Positions 7,852-15,865 of a DNA stretch of 27,783 nt are shown piece after piece. This stretch comes from Dethiothermospora halolimnae. GTDB taxonomy: Bacteria > Bacillota > Clostridia > Tissierellales > VENL01. A program made the position numbers and the translations under genes. Every line of letters begins with the position of its first letter. The stretch's first letter is position 1. The DNA lies in assembly GCF_037577855.1 (NCBI RefSeq), contig NZ_JBAKFX010000052.1, positions 1 through 27,783 of the forward strand. The letters run 5' to 3'. The notes beneath the pieces are model-generated. The model saw only the letters and a list, made by a program, of their open reading frames with translations. It ran no database searches and was not told where the DNA came from.

Positions 7852-7892
7852 GAATAAATTTTTTATATAGTTAATTTCTTATCTTTAACCAC

Positions 7893-7922
7893 AGTATAAA
7901 CGTTCTAATTCCCAAAAATCAA
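7893..7922 (-). promoter_or_regulatory. Predicted sigma-A-type promoter of the abfD cluster
   Basis: On the - strand, TTGATT (7922-7917) and TATACT (7898-7893) are separated by 18 bp, giving a vegetative-type promoter with a leader of about 120 nt before abfD. A 12-bp palindrome, AACAATATTGTT, lies at 7940-7951, about 18 bp upstream of the -35 box, where an activator could bind. No convincing -24/-12 element was found in this gap. Confidence 0.5.
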
Positions 7923-8030
7923 GAATATGATATTTATTTAACAATATTGTTTATTCATAAATAATATTTGCAAAAGTGAAACAGAACCATTATCCTACAA
8001 TAAGCTATATATCTGTCTAGATGTAATAAG

Positions 8031-8053
8031 TTGGGGATTACGAATCCCCCCAA
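8031..8053. repeat. GGGGATT-ACG-AATCCCC hairpin, copy 1
   Basis: TTGGGGATT, loop ACG, then AATCCCC followed by extra C residues. A longer and perfect copy is at 9908-9932. The two copies flank the regulator gene. They look like a small dispersed hairpin repeat. Confidence 0.55.
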
Positions 8054-8071
8054 TAATTAACCTTCAATCCT

Positions 8072-8112
8072 AGAAAAAAATAAAAGCTGTTTCATTTTTG
8101 AAACAGCTTTTA
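8072..8112 (-). terminator. Intrinsic terminator upstream of abfD
   Basis: A 14-bp perfect stem (8081-8094 with 8099-8112, loop of four bases) contains AAGCTGTTTCA. On the - strand it is followed by TTTTTTT (8080-8074). It would stop transcripts coming from the regulator side before they reach the abfD promoter, so abfD is probably transcribed separately. Confidence 0.8.
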
Positions 8113-8131
8113 ATCTTGATTCTCTCCTGCT

Positions 8132-8252
8132 CTATATTATTATACCAGAAAATAAATTCCCTTCTACATCATCAAAGTTTCTAACTACATCCAAACCCTA
8201 CTTCCGTTTTTGCTTCTTCAATAAGTTGGAACTTAATATGTCTATTAGCCTG
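8132..8252 (-). pseudogene. Short remnant of a gene 3' end
   Basis: Two adjacent - strand frames look like degraded coding sequence. One reads IKFQLIEEAKTEVGF before a stop; the other takes over with DVVRNFDDVEGNLFSGIII and ends at the TAG at 8132-8134. Joined by one frameshift they give a plausible C-terminal tail. I do not recognise the protein. The remnant starts right beside the 8253-8336 hairpin element. With only about 40 codons, chance cannot be excluded. Confidence 0.3.
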
Positions 8253-8336
8253 TTGACAAAGTAATAAAAAATGGGAGCCGTTTCTTTATATTTTCCAAAT
8301 CCGAGGATTAGCGGACATTTTTTATTACTTTGTCAA
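8253..8336. repeat. Element bounded by 21-bp perfect inverted repeats
   Basis: Positions 8253-8273 (starting TTGACAAAGTAATAAAAA) and 8316-8336 are exact reverse complements around a 42-nt centre that contains ATCCGAGGATTAGCGG. It lies 20 bp from the regulator stop codon. Long terminal inverted repeats around a tiny non-coding centre fit a miniature mobile element or a long RNA hairpin. No target-site duplication is clear. Confidence 0.6.
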
Positions 8337-8356
8337 TACTCGGCGAAAAAACAATA

Positions 8357-9904
8357 TTACTTTTCATATCTCATTCTCTTTCTAACAAAGGTAGATGGTG
8401 ATATCCCTAAAGCTTTAGATGCATCCCTTACATTTCCATATTTATCAAAGGCTTTTTTTATTAGTTTCTCTTCTAATAAACCCGTTGCTTTTTTCAAATC
8501 CATAATATCATCATTTACATCTAATTTCATATCAACAGAATTTATATAATCAGGTAAATCTGATTCTAATATAACTCCATCATTAGCCATAACGTAGACC
8601 CTCTCAACCATATTTTTAAGTTCTCTAACATTTCCTGACCATTTGTAACTATATAATGTCCTATAAACTTCCTTAGAAAAACCTTTTCTTGTTCCATATT
8701 TTTTATTCAGTTTTTCTAAAAAATGTTCTGCTAAAGGAATTATATCTTCTTTTCTATTTCTAAGGGGTAGTAATTCTATTGGAACAACATTAAGTATATA
8801 AAATAAATCTTCCCTAAATCCACCATTGGCCACCATATCTTCTAAATTTCTGTCAGTAGAAACTATTATTCTTACATTTATATCTATTAATTTGGATGCC
8901 CCTACTCTTTGTATCTGTTGTTCTTGTAAAGTCCTTAAAAGTTTTGCCTGTATTGAGTTAGGTAGTATTTCTATTTCTTCTAGAAAAATTGTCCCCCCCT
9001 CAGCCAGTTGAAAGGCACCAATTTTATCATTTTTATCATCACCTATACAATTCCCCGCTTCACACCCAAATAGTTCAGCTTCCATAAGACTTTCCGGTAT
9101 GGCACCACAATTTACTTTTATAAACGGTTTTTCATTTCTACCACTTTTTTTATGGATATACTTAGCCATTATCTTCTTGCCCGTACCTGGCTCACCTTTA
9201 ATTAAAACTGTAGTATCATATTTAGATACCCTATTTACCTTTTCTATAATTTCCCTTGATTTATGATCTTTAACTATAAGGCATTCATTATCTATAATCT
9301 GCTTTCTCATTTCCTTTAATTCTAAATAATATTTGTCTGCTATTTTTTTACTTCTTTCAACCTCTGCCCTTAATTCTATAAGTTCTGTTACATCCCTTAC
9401 ATTGGTTACAACCAATTCTATTTTCCCATCTTCGTCAAATACAGGAGTTCCCGTCGCCAATATTGTCTTACCTGTACTGAGTTCCTGTTGTATAGTAGTA
9501 GTTTTTTTATTTTTAAGTACTAATAATGTACATGATTTAGATATATATTTATCCTGTACCAGTTCATACATGGTTTTCCCTATGAAATTTTCCCTACTAA
9601 ACCCTGTTATTCGTTCATATGATTTATTAACTTTAAGGGTTTTAGCTTCCCCATCGGTTATATAGATACCATCATATGAAGATTCTATTACTGCATCTAA
9701 TTTTTTAGAAATCCTTCTCATGTCTTGTAATTCATCCCACATCGCTTTGCTACAATCCCTACATAGCTTTTCCACTTTGATGTCTCTAGAGACACTTAAA
9801 TTTTCCAAGGATTCCTCATTCCTTTCATATGGTAAATAATAATCTTCGTTAAAAGAATAACATATATTTATATACATCTCAATAACATTTATTTTAGAAA
9901 GCAT
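8357..9904 (-). CDS. PAS-AAA+-Fis transcriptional regulator with degenerate sigma-54 motifs
   Basis: This 515-aa protein has the layout of a sigma-54 enhancer-binding protein. It contains an N-terminal extension with CRDC (Cys48, Cys51), a PAS domain (about 66-180), a linker coiled coil (about 176-205), an AAA+ domain (about 210-440) and a Fis-type helix-turn-helix (NVRDASKALGISPSTFVRKR, 491-510). Walker A GEPGTGKK is intact at 237-244. The GAFTGA loop is replaced by GNCIGD (284-289), Walker B reads FLEEI rather than FLDEI, and the second arginine finger is Ile370 in FREDLFYIL. It lies upstream of the 4-hydroxybutyrate cluster in the same orientation and is the likely regulator of it. The N-terminal start is doubtful because a perfect hairpin sits 3 nt before the ATG with no well-placed ribosome site. 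Confidence 0.85.
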   Translation of the reverse strand: MLSKINVIEMYINICYSFNEDYYLPYERNEESLENLSVSRDIKVEKLCRDCSKAMWDELQDMRRISKKLDAVIESSYDGIYITDGEAKTLKVNKSYERITGFSRENFIGKTMYELVQDKYISKSCTLLVLKNKKTTTIQQELSTGKTILATGTPVFDEDGKIELVVTNVRDVTELIELRAEVERSKKIADKYYLELKEMRKQIIDNECLIVKDHKSREIIEKVNRVSKYDTTVLIKGEPGTGKKIMAKYIHKKSGRNEKPFIKVNCGAIPESLMEAELFGCEAGNCIGDDKNDKIGAFQLAEGGTIFLEEIEILPNSIQAKLLRTLQEQQIQRVGASKLIDINVRIIVSTDRNLEDMVANGGFREDLFYILNVVPIELLPLRNRKEDIIPLAEHFLEKLNKKYGTRKGFSKEVYRTLYSYKWSGNVRELKNMVERVYVMANDGVILESDLPDYINSVDMKLDVNDDIMDLKKATGLLEEKLIKKAFDKYGNVRDASKALGISPSTFVRKRMRYEK

Positions 9905-9907
9905 ACT

Positions 9908-9932
9908 GTTGGGGGATTACGAATCCCCCAAC
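9908..9932. repeat. GGGGGATT-ACG-AATCCCCC hairpin, copy 2
   Basis: GTTGGGGGATT (9908-9918), loop ACG, AATCCCCCAAC (9922-9932) is a perfect 11-bp stem. It is the better copy of the repeat at 8031-8053. In the regulator mRNA it lies just before the ATG, and its GGGGGA is about 19 nt from that ATG, too far for a normal ribosome site. Confidence 0.7.
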
Positions 9933-9940
9933 AACAAAAG

Positions 9941-10080
9941 AGATCTACTAATCTTCTAAAAGCAACAAAGATCTACTAATCTTCTAAAAGCAACAAAGAC
10001 CTACCAATCTTCTAAAAGCAAAAAATATCTACCAACCCCCTAAAAGCAAAAGTGACCTATTAATTTCAACCACAAATCAA
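9941..10080. repeat. Five tandem copies of a 28-bp unit
   Basis: Copies start at 9941, 9969, 9997, 10025 and 10053. Copies 1 and 2 are identical (AGATCTACTAATCTTC then TAAAAGCAACAA), copy 3 has a few changes, and copies 4 and 5 are increasingly diverged. There are no spacers. The array fills the gap between the end of xth and the regulator start, so it lies in the presumed regulator promoter region. It may be repeated protein-binding sites or a simple tandem expansion. Confidence 0.8.
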
Positions 10081-10091
10081 CAACAACATTA

Positions 10092-10847
10092 CTATATATT
10101 TATTTCTAAGGAAACGGGACAATGATCACTTCCCATTACCTCTGAATGGATTTGTGAATCCACTAGAGAGTCCCTTAATATTTCCGATACTATAAAGTAG
10201 TCTATTCTCCAACCAGAGTTTCTTTCCCTGGCTTTTCTCATATATGACCACCAACTATAGGCACCTTCTTTATCTGGATAGAAATATCTAAATGTATCTA
10301 TAAAGTTAGAATCTAAAAGCTCCGTCATCTTTCCCCTTTCTTCATCGGAAAAACCAGCATTTTTTTTATTATTTTTTGGATTTTTTAGGTCTATTTCATT
10401 ATGGGCCACATTAAGGTCTCCGCATAAGATAACAGGCTTATTCTCATCTAATCCCTTTAGATAATTTCTAAAATCATTTTCCCATTCCATTCTATAGTCA
10501 ATTCTTGCTAAACCTCTTTGTGAGTTCGGGGTATATACATTAACAAGATAGAAATCTTCAAACTCCAATGTTATAAGCCTCCCCTCTTGTTCATGTTTTT
10601 CTATTCCTATACCATATTTTACATTTAATGGCTCTTTTTTAGTGAATATAGCTGTACCAGAGTAACCTTTTTTAACAGCATAATTCCAATATTGATGATA
10701 CCCTTTAAGTTCTAAGTCTATTTGTCCCTCTTGTAATTTAATCTCTTGAACAGAAAATATATCTGCATCCACTTCATTAAAATAATCTAAAAAACCTTTT
10801 TTCACACAGGCCCTTAGTCCATTTACATTCCATGATACTAATTTCAT
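10092..10847 (-). CDS. xth: Exodeoxyribonuclease III / AP endonuclease
   Basis: This 251-aa exonuclease III-type nuclease acts in DNA base excision repair, cutting 5' of abasic sites. Active-site residues of the family are visible: Asn7 in SWNVNGLRA, Glu35 in VQEIKL, Asp144 and Asn146 in CGDLNVAH, and Asp241-His242 in GSDHCPV. The length is normal for the family. GGAGG before the ATG supports the start. It is on the same strand as the regulator downstream, separated by the 28-bp repeat array, and is bounded upstream by the oppA terminator. There is no functional link to the fermentation genes. Confidence 0.95.
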   Translation of the reverse strand: MKLVSWNVNGLRACVKKGFLDYFNEVDADIFSVQEIKLQEGQIDLELKGYHQYWNYAVKKGYSGTAIFTKKEPLNVKYGIGIEKHEQEGRLITLEFEDFYLVNVYTPNSQRGLARIDYRMEWENDFRNYLKGLDENKPVILCGDLNVAHNEIDLKNPKNNKKNAGFSDEERGKMTELLDSNFIDTFRYFYPDKEGAYSWWSYMRKARERNSGWRIDYFIVSEILRDSLVDSQIHSEVMGSDHCPVSLEINI

Positions 10848-10944
10848 AAAAAACCTCCAAAATCTTTAATATTTTACCTATATTATTTTATTCTACAATA
10901 ATGTTTTATACCCTCTTTTATATGGAATAAAGGCATGTTTTTAC

Positions 10945-10991
10945 GACAAAAACCTAATATATTGGTGCCAGGCACCAATATATTAGGTTTT
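10945..10991 (-). terminator. oppA terminator, 21-bp perfect hairpin
   Basis: Positions 10949-10969 and 10971-10991 are exact reverse complements around a single central base; the top is GGTGCC-A-GGCACC. On the - strand a T-run follows. It lies 9 nt after the oppA stop and ends the opp operon. Confidence 0.85.
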
Positions 10992-10999
10992 GTTATTAA

Positions 11000-12748
11000 C
11001 TATTCTCTACCTAAGGTATACACATGTTTATAATCTGTATAACCAAATAATGGATTAGCTAATTCCTTTACATAGTTTCTTCTAAAGGTATTTGAACGGG
11101 TATGTCTAAATGGACTTACTATGGCATCTTCATAAACTAATATTTCTTCTGCCCTTTTAAAGTACTCTGCCCTTTTATCTTGGTCTGTTGTAGTTGCTGC
11201 CTTTATTAATAATGAATTAAACTCTTCATTATGCCATCCTATTTTGTAGTACCCTGTTTTTGAATGCCAGAATTCTAACATTGTAGATGGGTCATTATAA
11301 TCCCCAAACCATCCACCATAGTAAATATCAAATTCATTATTATCAACTCTATCAAAGGCTATGTTCCACTTTAATAGGTCTAGTTTTATGTCTGTACCTA
11401 AAGTCTTATCTATAGATTGTTTAAACCACTCTGCCTCTTGTTTAGTTTTTTCAGTAGTTCCTCTAAATAGGATACTTACATCCATCTTAGCTGGGTCCGG
11501 ATCTTCCCCTATTTCCTTCAATCCTTCTATTAATAATGCCTTCGGATCTTCTATATCTTCAACTAGTTTCTTAACGAAGTCATTTCCATCTACCTTTTCT
11601 GAATAGTTTTCATCACCTATACTAAATGTAGGTGGCATATATGAATGTGCAGGTGCATCTATTCCATTGGTAACCTCTTCTACATATTCACTTCTATCAT
11701 ATGCTGCTGAAAAAGCCCTTCTTATTTTTGTATTTTTAAAGTATTTATTATTTGCATTAAACATAAAGAAATCAACAGCTGCTCCCGGTTTCTTTATTAC
11801 TTTGAAATCCCCTGTTTTTTCTAATCTATCCATCCATTCTGGTTTGCCAACTCCACCTGAATCTAAGTTTCCTTTATATAATGCCTGATAATATGCACTG
11901 TCCTCTTCCATTATAGTACCATTTATCTTTTCTATATAAACATGATCTTTATCCCAATAATGAGGGTTTTTCTCATATACCATTTTAGCACGGTGTACCC
12001 ATTCTTTTAATACAAAGGGTCCATTGGATACTACTGTATCTGCCTCTGTACCATACTTATCACCATATTTTTCAGCTATATCTTTTCTTATAGGCTTTAA
12101 CACTGGATAATAGGTAAGTTGCATAAAGTAAGGAACCGGCTCTTCTAGTTCAACCTTAAATGTATAGTCATCAACTGCAGTTAAACCTAGCTCATCTGCA
12201 CTTCCATTACCTTCAGCAAAATCAACAGAGTTCTTTATTTTACCCTTTATAAACCACTGATATGGGGACGCAGTTTCCGGATCTAAAAGTCTTGTCCATG
12301 CATATACAAAGTCATGGGCAGTTACCGGTTCTCCATCACTCCATTTTGCATCTTCTCTTAAATGGAATGTATATACCCTTTCGTCTTCACTTACATCCCA
12401 GCTTTTAGCAACCCCTGGCTTTATCTCATCTGGGCCATCTTCATATGCCTGTATTCTTGTTAAACCTTCAAATAATCTAGTTTGTGGAGCCCATGAAGTA
12501 TTTGAAGAAGTTCTAGTTGAATCTAGGGATTTAGGTTCATATACCCTAAAGTTTAAATATTGTTCTTTATCCATTTTAATACCATTTGCTTCTTTTGTAT
12601 TACCATTATCTGCTGTAGTTTCACCGCTATCATTACTTCCGCTTTTAGTTGATGACTCTTCACCATTATCATCTCCACCACAACCAACTAATACCAGTGA
12701 AAATACTAATGTAATGGCCAATAAAATACTAATAATCTTTTTATTCAT
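11000..12748 (-). CDS. oppA: Oligopeptide ABC transporter substrate-binding lipoprotein
   Basis: This 582-aa family 5 solute-binding protein captures peptides outside the cell for OppBCDF. A lipoprotein signal peptide ends at the lipobox LVGC, with Cys23. A Ser/Gly/Asn-rich linker follows, then the family landmarks EGLTRI, KPGVAKSWDVSEDERVYTFHLREDAKWSDGEPV and YAWTRLLDP. The ATG is preceded by GGGGGTAAAAAAGA. It is the last gene of the operon, 165 bp after oppF, unlike the classic order with oppA first. A hairpin in that gap could allow separate mRNA levels. Peptide import suits an amino-acid fermenter. Confidence 0.93.
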   Translation of the reverse strand: MNKKIISILLAITLVFSLVLVGCGGDDNGEESSTKSGSNDSGETTADNGNTKEANGIKMDKEQYLNFRVYEPKSLDSTRTSSNTSWAPQTRLFEGLTRIQAYEDGPDEIKPGVAKSWDVSEDERVYTFHLREDAKWSDGEPVTAHDFVYAWTRLLDPETASPYQWFIKGKIKNSVDFAEGNGSADELGLTAVDDYTFKVELEEPVPYFMQLTYYPVLKPIRKDIAEKYGDKYGTEADTVVSNGPFVLKEWVHRAKMVYEKNPHYWDKDHVYIEKINGTIMEEDSAYYQALYKGNLDSGGVGKPEWMDRLEKTGDFKVIKKPGAAVDFFMFNANNKYFKNTKIRRAFSAAYDRSEYVEEVTNGIDAPAHSYMPPTFSIGDENYSEKVDGNDFVKKLVEDIEDPKALLIEGLKEIGEDPDPAKMDVSILFRGTTEKTKQEAEWFKQSIDKTLGTDIKLDLLKWNIAFDRVDNNEFDIYYGGWFGDYNDPSTMLEFWHSKTGYYKIGWHNEEFNSLLIKAATTTDQDKRAEYFKRAEEILVYEDAIVSPFRHTRSNTFRRNYVKELANPLFGYTDYKHVYTLGRE

Positions 12749-12821
12749 TCTTTTTTACCCCCTTATTTTTTTAGAGAATTAATGTAACATTGAATTAAAC
12801 TTCAAGCTACTTAGGTCCTAG

Positions 12822-12846
12822 TTAACAATAAAACTTATATTGTTAA
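12822..12846. repeat. Inverted repeat in the oppF-oppA gap
   Basis: TTAACAATA (12822-12830) and TATTGTTAA (12838-12846) form a 9-bp stem with a 7-nt loop. No T-run follows on the - strand. It may be an intercistronic hairpin affecting processing or stability of the oppA part of the message. Confidence 0.45.
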
Positions 12847-12913
12847 TTCCCCCTTTCAAATTATTGTTGATGATTGGAAGATGTGTAGTCTCCCAAATAA
12901 TTTATATTTTAAT

Positions 12914-13873
12914 TTAATATAAATGACATGCTACATAGTGGTCCTTTTCTATTTCTTTCAACTTTGGAGTTTCCCTATAACATATATCCTTTACATATTT
13001 ACATCTACTAGCAAATCTACATCCTGGCTTTGGATTTATAGGACTTGGTACTTCTCCTTCTAATTTAATTCTTTTCTTTCCCCTTGATACCGTTGGCTCT
13101 GGAACCGGTATAGCTGATAATAATGCCTTAGTATAGGGATGTAATGGGTTTTCATATAATTTAGTACTCTTAGTAATCTCAGCCATCTTTCCTAAGTACA
13201 TAACTCCAACCCTATCGGATATATGTCTAACCATGGAAAGGTCATGGGCTATAAATAAATAGGTTAAGCCTAGCTCTTTCTGTAATTTTATAAGTAGATT
13301 AACTACCTGTGCCTGTATAGATACATCAAGAGCAGATATAGGTTCATCACAAACTATAAAATCCGGTTCCATAGCTAAAGCCCTAGCTATTCCTATTCTT
13401 TGTCTCTGGCCCCCTGAAAACTCATGGGGGAATCTATCGGCATGCTCCTTATTCAATCCAACTATATTTAATAGTTCATAAACCCTATTTATCCTATCTC
13501 TTCCTGAATAAAGTCTATGAATATCTATTCCTGCAGCAATAATATCACTTACCGTCATTCTTGGATTTAAAGATGCATAGGGGTCTTGAAATATTATTTG
13601 GGCCCTTTTGGTAAAATCCTTTTTAGCTTTTCCCTTTAATTTATGAACATTTGTACCATCAAATAAAACTTCTCCTCCACTTGCTTCATAAAGTCCCATA
13701 ACAGTTCTACCACAGGTGGTTTTACCACAGCCTGACTCTCCAACTAGTCCTAGGGTCTCACCCTTTTTTATATTAAAGTTTACCCCATCTACTGCCTTAA
13801 GTGTTGCCTTTCTTCCCACATTAAAATACTTTTTTAGATCCTTCACTTGAATGAAAGCTTTATCCCCACTCAT
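12914..13873 (-). CDS. oppF: Oligopeptide ABC transporter ATPase
   Basis: This 319-aa cytoplasmic ATPase pairs with OppD to power peptide import. Walker A GESGCGKT is at 45-52, the signature FSGGQRQR precedes IARALAMEPDFIVCDEPISALD (Walker B and D-loop), and a switch His is in AHDLS. The oligopeptide-type C-terminal extension (GEVPSPINPKPGCRFASRC) is present. The ATG shares one base with the oppD TAA stop (TAATG), so translation is probably coupled. Length and motifs are complete. Confidence 0.93.
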   Translation of the reverse strand: MSGDKAFIQVKDLKKYFNVGRKATLKAVDGVNFNIKKGETLGLVGESGCGKTTCGRTVMGLYEASGGEVLFDGTNVHKLKGKAKKDFTKRAQIIFQDPYASLNPRMTVSDIIAAGIDIHRLYSGRDRINRVYELLNIVGLNKEHADRFPHEFSGGQRQRIGIARALAMEPDFIVCDEPISALDVSIQAQVVNLLIKLQKELGLTYLFIAHDLSMVRHISDRVGVMYLGKMAEITKSTKLYENPLHPYTKALLSAIPVPEPTVSRGKKRIKLEGEVPSPINPKPGCRFASRCKYVKDICYRETPKLKEIEKDHYVACHLY

Positions 13874-14898
13874 TAAGCTCTCCCCCCAATCTTTAACTCT
13901 TTAGGAATTTCTATCTTAGGTGCCATTGGGTGTTTAAGCCAGCATGAAACCTCTTGGGTTTTACTTATTTCTGTAACCTCCGGCATTCCCTCTTTACATA
14001 TTTCCATACAATATTCGCACCTAGCTGCAAATGGGCATCCCTTAGGTGGATTTACTAAATCCGGTGGTGTTCCCTTTAGAGAATATAATAATGCTTTATT
14101 TTCTGTATCTAATCTAGGAACAGATCGTAATAATGCCCAAGTATATGGATGTTGAGGGTTATAAAATATCTCTTCAGTGGTTCCCCTTTCAACAATCTTA
14201 CCAGCATACATAACTTGGATTCTATCGGCAACATCGGCTACTACACCTAAATCATGGGTTACCAATATTACAGCAGTATTGTATTCTTTTTGTAAATCAT
14301 CTATAAGTTCCATTATCTGAGCCTGTACTGTAACATCTAGAGCAGTGGTAGGTTCATCGGCTATAAGTACCTTAGGATTACATGATAAAGCCATGGCTAT
14401 CATTGCCCTTTGTCTCATTCCTCCAGAAAATTCGAAGGGATATTGTTTTGCCCTTTTTTTAGGATTTGGTATACCCACTACCTCCAACATTTTTATAGCC
14501 TGGTCAAAGGCTTCTCTTTTTCCTAATTTTCTGTGTATTTTTAATGCTTCCACTATCTGTTTTCCCACTTTCATAGTAGGATTTAATGAAGTCATGGAGT
14601 CTTGAAATATCATTGATATTTCAGAACCTCTAATAGGCTGAAGTTGCTTTTTGGTCATTTTTGTTATATCTTTCCCTTCAAACATAATCTTTGAACCTTC
14701 TTTTATCTCCGCTATGGGAAAGGGTAATAACTTCATAATAGATTTAGATGTTACTGTTTTACCACAACCTGATTCTCCAACAACTGCCAAGGTTTCACCT
14801 TTATTTAAATGGAAACTTACTCCTCTAACGGCTTGACTTTCCCCTGAATAGGTATGGAAAGAAACCCTTAAGTCCTTTACATCTATTATCTTTTCCAT
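13873..14898 (-). CDS. oppD: Oligopeptide ABC transporter ATPase
   Basis: This 341-aa ATPase is the partner of OppF. Walker A GESGCGKT is at 41-48, the signature is FSGGMRQR, Walker B is VLIADEPTTALD and the switch His is in THDLG. The C-terminal peptide-transporter extension has GCPFAARCEYCMEIC, a Cys cluster common in this subfamily, where some members are reported to bind an Fe-S cluster. The gene starts 17 bp after oppC and overlaps oppF by one base. Confidence 0.93.
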   Translation of the reverse strand: MEKIIDVKDLRVSFHTYSGESQAVRGVSFHLNKGETLAVVGESGCGKTVTSKSIMKLLPFPIAEIKEGSKIMFEGKDITKMTKKQLQPIRGSEISMIFQDSMTSLNPTMKVGKQIVEALKIHRKLGKREAFDQAIKMLEVVGIPNPKKRAKQYPFEFSGGMRQRAMIAMALSCNPKVLIADEPTTALDVTVQAQIMELIDDLQKEYNTAVILVTHDLGVVADVADRIQVMYAGKIVERGTTEEIFYNPQHPYTWALLRSVPRLDTENKALLYSLKGTPPDLVNPPKGCPFAARCEYCMEICKEGMPEVTEISKTQEVSCWLKHPMAPKIEIPKELKIGGRA

Positions 14899-14914
14899 TT
14901 CTATTTCCCCCTAT

Positions 14915-15853
14915 CTATTTGCGTAGTTTTGGATCTAGTGCATCGGTTAGTCCATCACCCATTAAAGTAAAGGACAACATAGTCAAAGCAATAAATATAC
15001 TTGGAAAGAATAGTTGATAAGGATAAAACATTAAGTTTGGCTGAGCTGCTGATGCCAATGCCCCCCAACTGGTCTCTGGAGGTTTAACCCCTAATCCTAT
15101 ATAACTTAAAAAAGCCTCAGAGAATATATATTGGGGAACCTTAAATGAAACTTGAACCAATATAAGTGCCAGTGTATTTGGCAACAGATGTTTTGCTATT
15201 ATTCTGGCAGTGCTTGCCCCAAGGGCCTGTTCTGCCAATACAAATTCCTGTTCCTTTAATTGAAGGACTTGCCCCCTAACCATTCTAGCTGTTCCACCCC
15301 ATGCAACCACTGTCATGGCCACAATAAGAGGAATCAATCCATCACCTAATATTAATTGAAGTAAAATAATAAGAACCAAATAGGGTACACTTCCTATTAT
15401 CTCTACTATTCTCATCATAATATCGTCTATAGTACCACCGAGATATCCTGCTAAGCCTCCATATATAGAGCCTATAATCATAACTATAAATGCACAGGAA
15501 ATACCTATAACTATGGAAGTTCTACCTCCTATACTAACCCTAGAAAAAAGATCTCTTCCCATATTATCTGTTCCAAACCAATGTTCTGTACTTGGAAGTT
15601 GATTTTTTATATCTGTGTCCATAAATTGATAATCATGTCCAGATATAATGGGACCTACTATAGTAAATAAAATTATTGTAAGGAGTAATATAGCTGCCCC
15701 CATAGAAACTTTATTTTCTTTAAATCTTCTCCAAGCATCCTGCCAGTAGGTTATACTTTCTCTATTTATCTTTTCTGCACCCTTTTCATCGATGCCCACT
15801 ATATTAAACTTTTCCTGCTTTATATCAATAGCTTTTTGATTTGTATCAGACAT
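14915..15853 (-). CDS. oppC: Oligopeptide ABC transporter permease
   Basis: This permease of about 312 aa forms half of the membrane channel. A cytoplasmic N-terminal stretch precedes a first membrane helix (MGAAILLLTIILFTIVG), an external loop with HWFGTDNMGRDLFSR, and about five more helices. The EAA-type loop is EQALGASTARIIAKHLLPN, which contacts the ATPases. I place the start at ATG 15853 because AAGGAGGA lies 6 nt upstream; the frame could also open at TTG 15859, which is too close to that site. It lies 12 bp after oppB. Confidence 0.92.
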   Translation of the reverse strand: MSDTNQKAIDIKQEKFNIVGIDEKGAEKINRESITYWQDAWRRFKENKVSMGAAILLLTIILFTIVGPIISGHDYQFMDTDIKNQLPSTEHWFGTDNMGRDLFSRVSIGGRTSIVIGISCAFIVMIIGSIYGGLAGYLGGTIDDIMMRIVEIIGSVPYLVLIILLQLILGDGLIPLIVAMTVVAWGGTARMVRGQVLQLKEQEFVLAEQALGASTARIIAKHLLPNTLALILVQVSFKVPQYIFSEAFLSYIGLGVKPPETSWGALASAAQPNLMFYPYQLFFPSIFIALTMLSFTLMGDGLTDALDPKLRK

Positions 15854-15865
15854 AAACAATCCTCC

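Noticed and set aside
7960..7990. Possible sigma-54 -24/-12 promoter upstream of abfD (TTTTGCA with TGG upstream on the - strand).
   Set aside because: The GG and GC are 15 bp apart rather than 10, and the dinucleotide at the correct distance is TG, so the essential GG is missing.
8271..8549. 92-aa frame on the + strand starting in the inverted-repeat element.
   Set aside because: Most of it is antisense to the regulator's 3' end; no ribosome site and no recognisable motif.
9941..10080. Possible CRISPR array from 28-bp repeats.
   Set aside because: The units are directly adjacent with no spacers and decay along the array; no cas genes are near.
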